Assembly (NCBI GenBank): GCA_964525485.1
Contig: CAZGHH010000030.1
Coordinates: forward strand, 1-10,759
Direction of reading: 5' to 3'
DNA from: DAONBD01 sp964525485
GTDB taxonomy: Bacteria > Patescibacteriota > Gracilibacteria > UBA1369 > LOWO2-01-FULL-3
DNA length: 10,759 nucleotides
Of the stretch, positions 1-6,500 are shown in pieces. A model generated the notes under the pieces. That model worked only from the letters and a program-made list of their open reading frames with translations, did no database searches and was not told where the DNA came from. Within the stretch, counting starts at the first letter, position 1. Every line of letters begins with the position of its first letter. Position numbers and translations under genes: made by a program.

Positions 1-80
1 GTTGGCTTTTTCTTCTTGTTATTCTTTGGCTTCAACGGAGACTCAGGGTCCACGTTGAGCGGAAATATTTGATCTGACAT
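1..80 (-). CDS. N-terminus of unrecognised Lys/Pro-rich protein (partial)
   Basis: The minus strand opens with ATG at 80-78 and reads 26 complete codons to the window edge. The peptide begins MSDQIFPLNVDPESPLKP and continues into a Lys/Asn-rich stretch. No domain can be recognised from so little sequence. The start is supported by a near-consensus promoter whose -10 box ends 25 nt upstream, which would leave a leader of about 18 nt. There is no Shine-Dalgarno sequence; the leader is almost pure A/T. The hydrophilic, basic start without a hydrophobic stretch argues against a signal peptide within the visible part. It is divergent from the NYN gene. A role with the pilin/PKD operon is possible but not shown. 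Confidence 0.6.
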   Translation of the reverse strand, partial: MSDQIFPLNVDPESPLKPKNNKKKKP

Positions 81-105
81 TTTTTGTTTTTATTTTTATC
101 TTTGA

Positions 106-134
106 ATTATACCATATTTAGAGAATTATTTCAA
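106..134 (-). promoter_or_regulatory. Sigma70-type promoter with extended -10 for the gene at 1-80
   Basis: On the minus strand TTGAAA (134-129) is followed by a 17-nt spacer and TATAAT (111-106). The spacer ends in TGG, giving an extended -10 (TGnTATAAT). Predicted transcription start is near 98-99, about 18 nt before the ATG at 80. It is one of the best promoter matches in the window. Confidence 0.75.
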
Positions 135-212
135 CGTTGATTCTTGTATTTATTTCCTATAAACTTCGGGCAAGTTTTGCATAGAGTTTAGATATAGAAG
201 TCCCTTTCAAAA

Positions 213-284
213 ATGAATTTCCATATGTTTGTGCCTTATAAGATGGCACCAGCCGTTTTTTTGTATTTCATTACCCTTGTTTGA
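213..284 (+). CDS. Possible 23-codon leader ORF overlapping the NYN start
   Basis: An ORF starting ATG at 213 (further in-frame ATGs at 225 and 243) encodes MNFHMFVPYKMAPAVFLYFI plus three more residues and ends in TGA at 282-284. That stop shares a base with the NYN gene's ATG (TGATG), a layout typical of translational coupling by termination-reinitiation. An in-frame stop lies just upstream at 195-197. The peptide is short and hydrophobic at its C-terminus. No Shine-Dalgarno precedes it. The ORF is short enough to arise by chance, so only the overlap geometry supports it. Confidence 0.25.
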   Translation: MNFHMFVPYKMAPAVFLYFITLV

Positions 285-979
285 TGGATTTGAATGCTCT
301 TAAATTACAGAATCTTGGTATTGATCAATCTCTATTTGGAAAGATCTATACTTTTGTTGATTTCGGTAATGTTAACAGATGGTTCAATAAAGATATTTGG
401 GGGTGGAATGGTTACAAGCTTGCAAATGATGAAAATCTTATTATAGACATCGAAAAGATGGCTTATTTCATTGAACTGTTCTCGGAGAAAAAATATTTTT
501 ATTATGGGTTTAATCAGAATGACGAGTCTTCTTTGCATATTACTGTCACAGCAAGAAGAAGTAGATTTATAACTAGAACTAAACCTATCCAGTGGATAAA
601 GCACTATTTGTCTTCTGAAGAAATATCTATTTACACAAATCCATTGTTAAATAACAGAGTTAAAACAGATAGAGATGGAAGCTTTATTAATATTCCTAAG
701 TGTAATTTTGATGTTGAGATGTGTTTGGATATTGTTAGACTTAAAGATAAGTATGATACTGCTTGTGTATTCACCAGCGACAATGACTTCTCTCCGCTTT
801 TTGAATATTTAGTTAAAAGCGGAAAAAAAGTGATCTTGATTCATAGTAATCCTGTCAGAGAAACTCTTCTTGAAAAAGCTTCATTAAAAATTGTTGCTCA
901 AGACATTAAATCCAGTATTTGTGGTATTAAAAAAACTTCCGAATCTTTTTCCGAGTACAAAAAAAGGACTTTACCGTAG
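284..979 (+). CDS. NYN-domain (LabA/DUF88-like) PIN-fold nuclease
   Basis: This encodes a 231-residue protein, the usual size of a stand-alone NYN protein. The NYN fold is a PIN-like, metal-dependent nuclease domain, generally acting on RNA. Visible hallmarks are the first strand with the catalytic Asp in FVDFGNVN (residues 24-31), a central helix starting NFDVEMCLDI (141-150), and the signature FTSDNDFSPL (163-172) with two acidic residues, followed by a GKKVILI strand (180-186). These match the acidic cluster expected of an active enzyme. No membrane segment or second domain is seen. I chose ATG 284 over the TTG at 281 because ATG is the stronger codon and overlaps a possible leader ORF. 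The stop codon TAG (977-979) lies inside the loop of a terminator hairpin read on the opposite strand. The substrate is unknown. Confidence 0.85.
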   Translation: MDLNALKLQNLGIDQSLFGKIYTFVDFGNVNRWFNKDIWGWNGYKLANDENLIIDIEKMAYFIELFSEKKYFYYGFNQNDESSLHITVTARRSRFITRTKPIQWIKHYLSSEEISIYTNPLLNNRVKTDRDGSFINIPKCNFDVEMCLDIVRLKDKYDTACVFTSDNDFSPLFEYLVKSGKKVILIHSNPVRETLLEKASLKIVAQDIKSSICGIKKTSESFSEYKKRTLP

Positions 980-987
980 CAAAGTCC
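959..987 (-). terminator. Intrinsic terminator (minus strand)
   Basis: Read on the minus strand, GGACTTT (987-981) pairs perfectly with AAAGTCC (972-966) across an 8-nt loop and is followed by seven T residues (965-959). On the plus strand the T-tract is missing, so the terminator works for minus-strand transcripts only. It overlaps the last codons and stop of the NYN gene. Nothing but the small RNA candidate, or read-through from the operon ending at 1435, needs it. Confidence 0.8.
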
Positions 988-1033
988 CGATATCGGACTC
1001 GAATCCTCGAGCAGGACAATCCTTTCAGACTGC
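960..1033 (-). ncRNA. Candidate small RNA, about 75 nt
   Basis: A minus-strand promoter (1068-1040) and an intrinsic terminator (987-959) bracket a stretch with no credible ORF, defining a transcript of about 74 nt. It can fold into three elements: CAGTC-loop-GATTG near the 5' end; CTCGA-GGAT-TCGAG in the middle; and the terminator hairpin. GTCC/GGAC-type segments recur three times, so the middle of the RNA (GTCC..GGGAC around 994-980) could pair in a way that excludes the terminator stem. It is antisense to the 3' end of the NYN mRNA over about 20 nt. The TTCGAGTCC segment resembles a tRNA T-arm, but no full cloverleaf forms. Existence is inferred from signals only; no known family is recognised. 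Confidence 0.45.
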
Positions 1034-1039
1034 GTTCGT

Positions 1040-1068
1040 ATATTAACACTTAATTGAGAATAAGTCAA
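1040..1068 (-). promoter_or_regulatory. Promoter of the small RNA candidate
   Basis: Minus strand TTGACT (1068-1063), a 17-nt spacer ending TGT, then TAATAT (1045-1040), giving a TGnTAATAT extended -10. Expected start near 1033. A second perfect TTGACA lies at 1080-1075 but has no -10 box at usable spacing. Confidence 0.6.
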
Positions 1069-1109
1069 TTCGCTTGTCAACTAAAAATTCTCACTGATTT
1101 TACGTGATT

Positions 1110-1129
1110 TTGGTGAACCAATTCACCAA
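1110..1129. repeat. Perfect 8-bp inverted repeat, possible operator
   Basis: TTGGTGAA-CCAA-TTCACCAA is a perfect palindrome with a 4-bp centre. It has no adjacent T-tract, so it is not an intrinsic terminator. On the minus strand it sits just downstream of TGGTATAAA (1139-1131), an extended -10-like box without a recognisable -35. That is where a repressor operator or a structured 5' end would be expected. On the plus strand TTGGTG and TATACC are 17 bp apart across it. Confidence 0.4.
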
Positions 1130-1162
1130 CTTTATACCATCTTAGTGAGTACATCGATCAGT

Positions 1163-1217
1163 TTGATCTACCTGCTCGCAAACAACGGAGCCAATTGGAC
1201 TCCGAGAAGAGCTATCA
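1163..1217. repeat. 55-bp exact direct repeat, left copy, ending at the scaffold gap
   Basis: This 55-bp stretch is identical to 1318-1372 and runs exactly to the last base before the N-run. It is about half G+C, clearly higher than the surrounding DNA. It contains CGGAG...CTCCG (1186-1190/1200-1204) around the palindrome CCAATTGG, so it can form a small hairpin. The exact match to both gap edges suggests an assembler overlap of k=55, or a real repeat that stopped assembly. Confidence 0.9.
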
Positions 1218-1317
1218 NNNNNNNNNNNNNNNNNNNNNNNNNNNNNNNNNNNNNNNNNNNNNNNNNNNNNNNNNNNNNNNNNNNNNNNNNNNNNNNNNNN
1301 NNNNNNNNNNNNNNNNN
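1218..1317. other. Scaffold gap: exactly 100 N
   Basis: One hundred undetermined bases, the conventional placeholder for a gap of unknown length. Reading frames across it have no meaning. With the flanking 55-mers collapsed into one, a reading frame from GTG 1145 to TAA 1426-1428 would be continuous for 42 codons (IYLLANNGANWTPRRAISAM, then a hydrophobic tail). It has no ATG and no ribosome binding site, and I do not call it a gene. The rest of 1085-1434 shows nothing else coding. Confidence 0.95.
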
Positions 1318-1372
1318 TTGATCTACCTGCTCGCAAACAACGGAGCCAATTGGACTCCGAGAAGAGCTATCA
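1318..1372. repeat. 55-bp exact direct repeat, right copy, starting at the scaffold gap
   Basis: Identical to 1163-1217 and begins at the first base after the N-run. On the minus strand its CGGAG/CTCCG hairpin (1359-1355/1345-1341) is followed by TTGTTTG. That makes it the only terminator-like structure soon after the PKD gene stop at 1435, though a weak one. Confidence 0.9.
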
Positions 1373-1434
1373 GTGCTATGATAACCACTACCTTTATTGC
1401 TGTTTTATTTCCGTTTTTCATCTATTAATTATAA

Positions 1435-3567
1435 TTATTGCTGAACTTCCACTTGAGTTGTTGAAGTTGAGACTGTGTTGTTGTTGTCTAATACCTCTAA
1501 TTCTACAGTATATAATCCAGGGTTTGAATATTCATGAGTTGGTTTCACTTCGTTGGATGTACCGCCATCTCCGAATTTCCATGAATAAGAAGACACCGGT
1601 CCGACTGTACAATCAGGATCAAAAGAAACCGTTAACGGAGCTTTGCCTGATGATGGGTTCGCTTTGAAACAAGCCGACAACTGGATCGCTCTGATAACTA
1701 CGTTCACAGATTGTTTAGATTGAGAGTTGTCTGTTCCTATGACTGTGACGGTAGCTGTATATTGTCCGACTTGTGTATATTTGTGACTGATTTTTGCCGC
1801 ACCCAAAACTTCATCCGTAGCATCTCCAAAATTCCATTTATAGCTGGAGATGGTTCCTTTTGGATAATACGATCCTGATGCGTCAAAATTAACAATCAAA
1901 GGCACTTCACCACTTAGAGGAGAAGCCGTCAGTACAGCGCTCAATCCCGGAGTCGTAACTTTTATTCCAACACTGGCCTGAGATGTATTGTCCTTTGCAT
2001 CTTTGACTGTCAAAGTGACTTTATAAACGCCTTCTTTGGTAAATAAATTTTTTGCTGTTTTTCCGAATGCATCATCCTTGCCATCGCTATCAAAATCCCA
2101 GTTGTATTCTACCACGTTGTTGTCTGAATCTTTTGTTGAACTTGCATCGAATTCCACCAAGAAAGGTCCTCCTCCTTCGAGCACCAATGACCCTTCAGCT
2201 AATGCCGGAGATGTCGTGATATGAGCTTCCGGAACTCCCGGTTTTGCTCCGACCAAAATATCCATTATTGTTTCGCCCGTTTTGCCTTCTTCGTCAGTAA
2301 CTGTTAGAGCTACTTTGTATTCACCTTCTTTTGTGAATTTATGATTAACTGTTTTCGCTGATTCTATCGGACTTCCGTCTCCAAAATTCCATTCATAAGA
2401 AATGATCGCACCATTTTGAGATACTGATGAGCCTCCTTTGAAAATATATGAAACTCCTTTTTCAAATTTCACCGGAGTGTCTTGAACTTCAATTTTTGCT
2501 TCCGGAGCATCTGAAGCTTTTACGACTATTTGTTTAGTTGTTGTGCCTCTGTTTCCGTTCAATGAGCTGATTTGAAGCGTCACTTCGTATGTACCGACTT
2601 TTGTATATTCGTATTCGATTTTATCTTTTCCTGTGAATTCTTCATCTATTTCACTATCACCATCCACATCCCATTCATAGTTTATAATTTTACTCTCCGG
2701 ATCGACTGAATTCGAAGCATCAAATTTAACTTTTAATGGCACAGCTCCTTCGGCCGGATCCGCTACTATATCAGCTGTTAAATTTTGCCCGGTGACTGTA
2801 ACTATCACAGAATATTTATCTTTTACTTCGACTCCTGTCATTCTGTTCATTTTTGTAATAGTGAGAATCACATCAAATTTTCCTTTCTTTTTGTATTCGT
2901 GAGTGGCTATAACTCCTGAACCGTTTTGTTTGTCGCCAAAATCCCAGTCATATGAAAGCACCTGGTAATTTTCAGAATCTATCGGTGCGTATGTCGCATT
3001 AAATTTAATAGTTATTGGGGCTGATAATTGCAATATATCAGAGGGCTCTGTCATGATCGGTGCGTATGTCGCATTTAGATTCAAATCACTTCTTTTCCCT
3101 TCAAAATAAATTAATCCTGTCAGCCAAAGTGCAAGTACTACAACTAGTCCAATGCCTGATAAAATTAATCCTTTTTTTGCTTTCGCTTTCTTCTCCACTT
3201 CTTCTTTTTTAGCCAACAACATCTGCACGAGAAATTTCATTACAATTCCAAAGAAGAAAAGTGCTAATAATGCGAAAGCTCCATACACGATCAATACAAC
3301 CGCATTCAAAAATCCAGCCTTTCCGGATACATCCTCTGTCGGATCGATGCCATTAAATATAAAATACGCGGCCACTGAAACTATCAACACAAGGCCAAAA
3401 AGTGCGCTTCCAATTATCATTAATAATTTTTTCCAATTTGTTGGTGTTTTTATTTTCGCAACCGGATTTTGTGCGTTTGCTACTCCAGGTACTGCTCCTG
3501 ACACATTTGCTTCGCCCGGCACGTTTGAGGCACTCGGTGCATTTGTATTTTTTTGAATATCAGCCAT
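1435..3567 (-). CDS. Membrane-anchored protein with six PKD domains
   Basis: This encodes 710 residues. It has a Pro/Ala/Val-rich N-terminus (1-40), membrane helices at about 47-71, 86-118 and 133-155, then six tandem PKD-type beta-sandwich domains centred on the core motifs DWDFGD (207), YEWDVDGD (297), YEWNFGDGS (391), YNWDFDSDG (488), YKWNFGDAT (576) and YSWKFGDGG (661). Basic residues before helix 1 and between helices 2 and 3 place the PKD chain outside the cell. The charged loop AKKEEVEKKAKAKKG (119-133) between two helices recalls the loop of the pilin modules encoded upstream, so this may be a diverged module. PKD domains 2 and 4 have Asp-rich loops that could bind calcium. The only two cysteines, 633 and 653, lie in the last domain. 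It is the last gene of the operon, 22 nt after its neighbour. Likely a surface stalk or adhesin; the exact role is unknown. Confidence 0.88.
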   Translation of the reverse strand: MADIQKNTNAPSASNVPGEANVSGAVPGVANAQNPVAKIKTPTNWKKLLMIIGSALFGLVLIVSVAAYFIFNGIDPTEDVSGKAGFLNAVVLIVYGAFALLALFFFGIVMKFLVQMLLAKKEEVEKKAKAKKGLILSGIGLVVVLALWLTGLIYFEGKRSDLNLNATYAPIMTEPSDILQLSAPITIKFNATYAPIDSENYQVLSYDWDFGDKQNGSGVIATHEYKKKGKFDVILTITKMNRMTGVEVKDKYSVIVTVTGQNLTADIVADPAEGAVPLKVKFDASNSVDPESKIINYEWDVDGDSEIDEEFTGKDKIEYEYTKVGTYEVTLQISSLNGNRGTTTKQIVVKASDAPEAKIEVQDTPVKFEKGVSYIFKGGSSVSQNGAIISYEWNFGDGSPIESAKTVNHKFTKEGEYKVALTVTDEEGKTGETIMDILVGAKPGVPEAHITTSPALAEGSLVLEGGGPFLVEFDASSTKDSDNNVVEYNWDFDSDGKDDAFGKTAKNLFTKEGVYKVTLTVKDAKDNTSQASVGIKVTTPGLSAVLTASPLSGEVPLIVNFDASGSYYPKGTISSYKWNFGDATDEVLGAAKISHKYTQVGQYTATVTVIGTDNSQSKQSVNVVIRAIQLSACFKANPSSGKAPLTVSFDPDCTVGPVSSYSWKFGDGGTSNEVKPTHEYSNPGLYTVELEVLDNNNTVSTSTTQVEVQQ
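2981..3075. repeat. 20-bp exact direct repeat within the PKD gene (75-bp period)
   Basis: 2981-3000 and 3056-3075 are identical over 20 bp and lie 75 bp apart, in frame. Both encode NATYAPI, at residues 165-171 and 190-196, at the entry to the first PKD domain. The DNA between the copies is not duplicated elsewhere. Confidence 0.85.
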
Positions 3568-3589
3568 AATTTTTAGTTAATTTTTTAAA

Positions 3590-6500
3590 TTATTGAAAAG
3601 TAATTTCTTGGACTGTTGAATCTTTGTTTCCATTAATATCGTAAACCGTCAGTCTAACGACCGTTTTTCCCCACGATTTATCAAAATTTGTAGTCCATTC
3701 ACCCGCCAAATATGTTTTGAAATCTTCTTCGTTTGCAGGATTTCCATCGCCATTTGTATCGAAATAAATATTTTTGTCGAAAACGTAGTATGAAATATCG
3801 CCTGTGGATTTTGAAAAATCAAATGCGACTATTCCGGAGGTACCTGGCATTTTCACAAGTCCGTCTGCGCCAGGAAGTGGTTTTGTTACCATTACTGCTT
3901 TTAGAGGTGTCTGTCCCGGAGCTGTACCCAAACTGCCCGGAGTACCTGTGAGAGTTCCTGCAGGTTGAGTGGTTTCAGCCGGCGGAGAAAGAGTCACACT
4001 GTTTGTGACAAAGCTTTCGTTCCCGTGAGAATCCGTAACTGTTAATTTCACTTGATAAACACCGTATTCATCATAAGTAAATACCGGATCAGCGAGAGTT
4101 GAATTCACGTCATTATCTTTTTTACCGTCGCCGTCGGTATCAGATGTATTATATTGTGAGCTTGTATCAAAATCCCAACTATATGATGCAATTTCCACCC
4201 CGACTGAAGAGTCGGCAGTTGAATTGTTTGTGAATTGAACTGTTTTGCCACCAGAAACTTCGGCTGTGAACGCAGCTTTTGGAGCTAAAGCGTTTGAGTC
4301 TATATATATAGTTACAGCTTCTGAAATACTTTCCCCATATTTGTCATCAATTACTTTTAACCTTACTTTTATTCCATTTAAATTTTTCTTTGTGTAGGTT
4401 TTTTGCATTGAAGAAAGAGATGTGGGGTCGTTATTAAAAAATCCATCTCCTTCAAAATCCCAAATATATTTCACTATACTTCCATCCGGATCGGTTGAAT
4501 TCGATGTGAAATTAATTGGTTCTCCTGCGAATACTTTTGTTCTATCGACTGTGAATTTTGCCGCAGGTAATGCGTTCGCACCGTTTTTTGCCGTTACAGT
4601 TGGCATTTTCATTCCTTCAATAAATTCTGAAGAAAATTTATTATTTTCATTGTCAGTTATTTCCAATCCAAATCCATAAGTTTTTTCTTCACCTTCTGCC
4701 CCGTTTGTGCCGACTATCAATGTTGCGGTCGGGATTTCCGTCAATTGTATTCCAAGAACGTCATCAGGTTTTCTGATATCGTAATACCACCATCTATATT
4801 GAGTGACTTTTCCGTCTTTATCAGAAACACCATAAGCGTTTGCATTCACATAAAGTGGTGTTACCAGTTTTGACCCTGCTCTTGGCAAGACCTGTATTGA
4901 TGTGAATTGCGGATTCAATGAATTCACTCTTACTTTAATATCTGTTTCATCAAACAAGTCTTCATTATTTGTATCAACAACTTTTAATTTCACTTTGTAA
5001 TATCCTGTATTTTTCGGGGAAAGTTCTGCATAATTGTGATATACGGTTTTCTTTGAACTTGTATCTTTGTCGCCGAAATCCCAGAAATATTTCAAATTTC
5101 TGGCGGTTCCATCTTTGTTTTTTGAGCCTGAAGCGTCAAAAGTAACTTGATCCGCACGACTGATAATCATTCCGTCTCCTGCGTCTTCTACTTCCTCTCC
5201 ATTTACATAAGCCAAAATTTTAGCGATCGGCTTATCATTTCCACCTATGAAAATTTTCTTTTTAATTTGATTTGAATTGTCATCTGCGTCATAAACCGTG
5301 ACCTTTGTGTCATACTTTCCTGCTACCTTATATATATGCTCGATTGAAGTGTCGCGATTTTTCACTTCGCCTGTTTCACTATTTCCGTCTCCAAAATTTA
5401 TTTCGTACGCTTGTCCGTTTTCACTATTAAACGAAAATGTAACAGTAGCCTCACCTGCGTCATTCAAAGCCTCTGTAGTCTCTTGATCTTTTGCCCACTC
5501 AATATCAAGCACGTTCTCTATTTTTATCGTTTGTTTTTGTGTGCCAATTTTTTGTGGAGTTTCTCCTTCAGCGTATACTTTTAATTCAATATCGTATTCG
5601 CCTATTTTTTTAAATAATATTTTTGGAGCTATATTGCTCTGACTCGTTTCATCGATTGCTGATACATCCAAAAATTCTATATTATCTTCGTCATCAGCAT
5701 CCCCTTTACCTTTTATATTCCACTCAAATCTAAGGTCTTCAAATTTTCCATCTGGATCATAACTATCAGATGCATCTAAATAAACTTTTGAAGGTTGATT
5801 TGTGCTTGGAATAGAATATGTAAATGCCGCGACTGGTGGCTGAGATTCAATGACTATATCTTTTGTCGCTGTAGAACTTTTTCCGATCGAATCTTTTATT
5901 GTTAGACTGATTGTGTATGTTCCTGGTTCTTTGAATGTATAATTTATTAATTTTTCTTTATTAACTCCTTCGTTCAACAAACTAGTGCCAGTCTCTGATC
6001 CGGTGGTTTTTAGTTTTAAATCCCATAAATAACTCACTATTCTACCTGCATCGGACGTAGATCTAGAACTATCAAAAGTAAGAGTGTCGTTCACTTTTGC
6101 TTCCAATCCAGGTCTGATATCAATCCTTGCTGCTGGAGAACCAACATATATTGTAAATATTTTCCTATATATATTTCCGTCTATAGCAGTAGCTTCATAT
6201 ATTACAGTGTATGTTCCTTCTGTGTCATATGGGTGGTTTTTTGGAACTGCAGCTTCTTCCTTGACTGAACCGTCACCAAAATCCCATTTGTGACTTACTA
6301 TTTCTTGTGCGTTGACTGCACCTTCAGCTGTGAAATCAATTCCACTTTTACCTTCATCTTTTGTAATGGATATGACGTCTGTAGATGACTGCAAAAATCC
6401 TGTCGTATCAAATTTTGATAAATTGTACACAGTGCCTCCTACCTTCGCATCTAGGTTTACCATTACTTTTGGAGGATATACTTTGATGTCTACAGCACTT

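Noticed and set aside
137..163. Promoter for the NYN gene (TTGATT, 15-nt spacer, TATAAA)
   Set aside because: The spacer is too short and the -35 weak; the NYN promoter remains unidentified.
980..1080. tRNA gene on the minus strand (TTCGAGTCC resembles a T-arm, CTGAAAG resembles a Phe anticodon loop)
   Set aside because: The T-loop would have 6 nt, the anticodon stem does not pair with a 7-nt loop, and no acceptor or D-arm can be drawn; a promoter lies where the 5' half should be.
1163..1372. CRISPR array or diversity-generating template/variable repeat pair
   Set aside because: Only two copies, each touching a gap edge, no spacers, no adenine-specific differences and no cas or reverse transcriptase gene in the window.
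1145..1428. Small protein across the gap (IYLLANNGANW..., ending in a hydrophobic helix)
   Set aside because: It needs the two 55-mers to be collapsed and starts with GTG without any initiation signal; the frame through 100 N is an artefact. Noted under the gap only.
1373..1434. Strong intrinsic terminator right after the PKD operon
   Set aside because: The sequence is A/T-rich with no G/C stem. The only candidate is the weak hairpin in the 55-bp repeat, or read-through to the terminator at 987-959.
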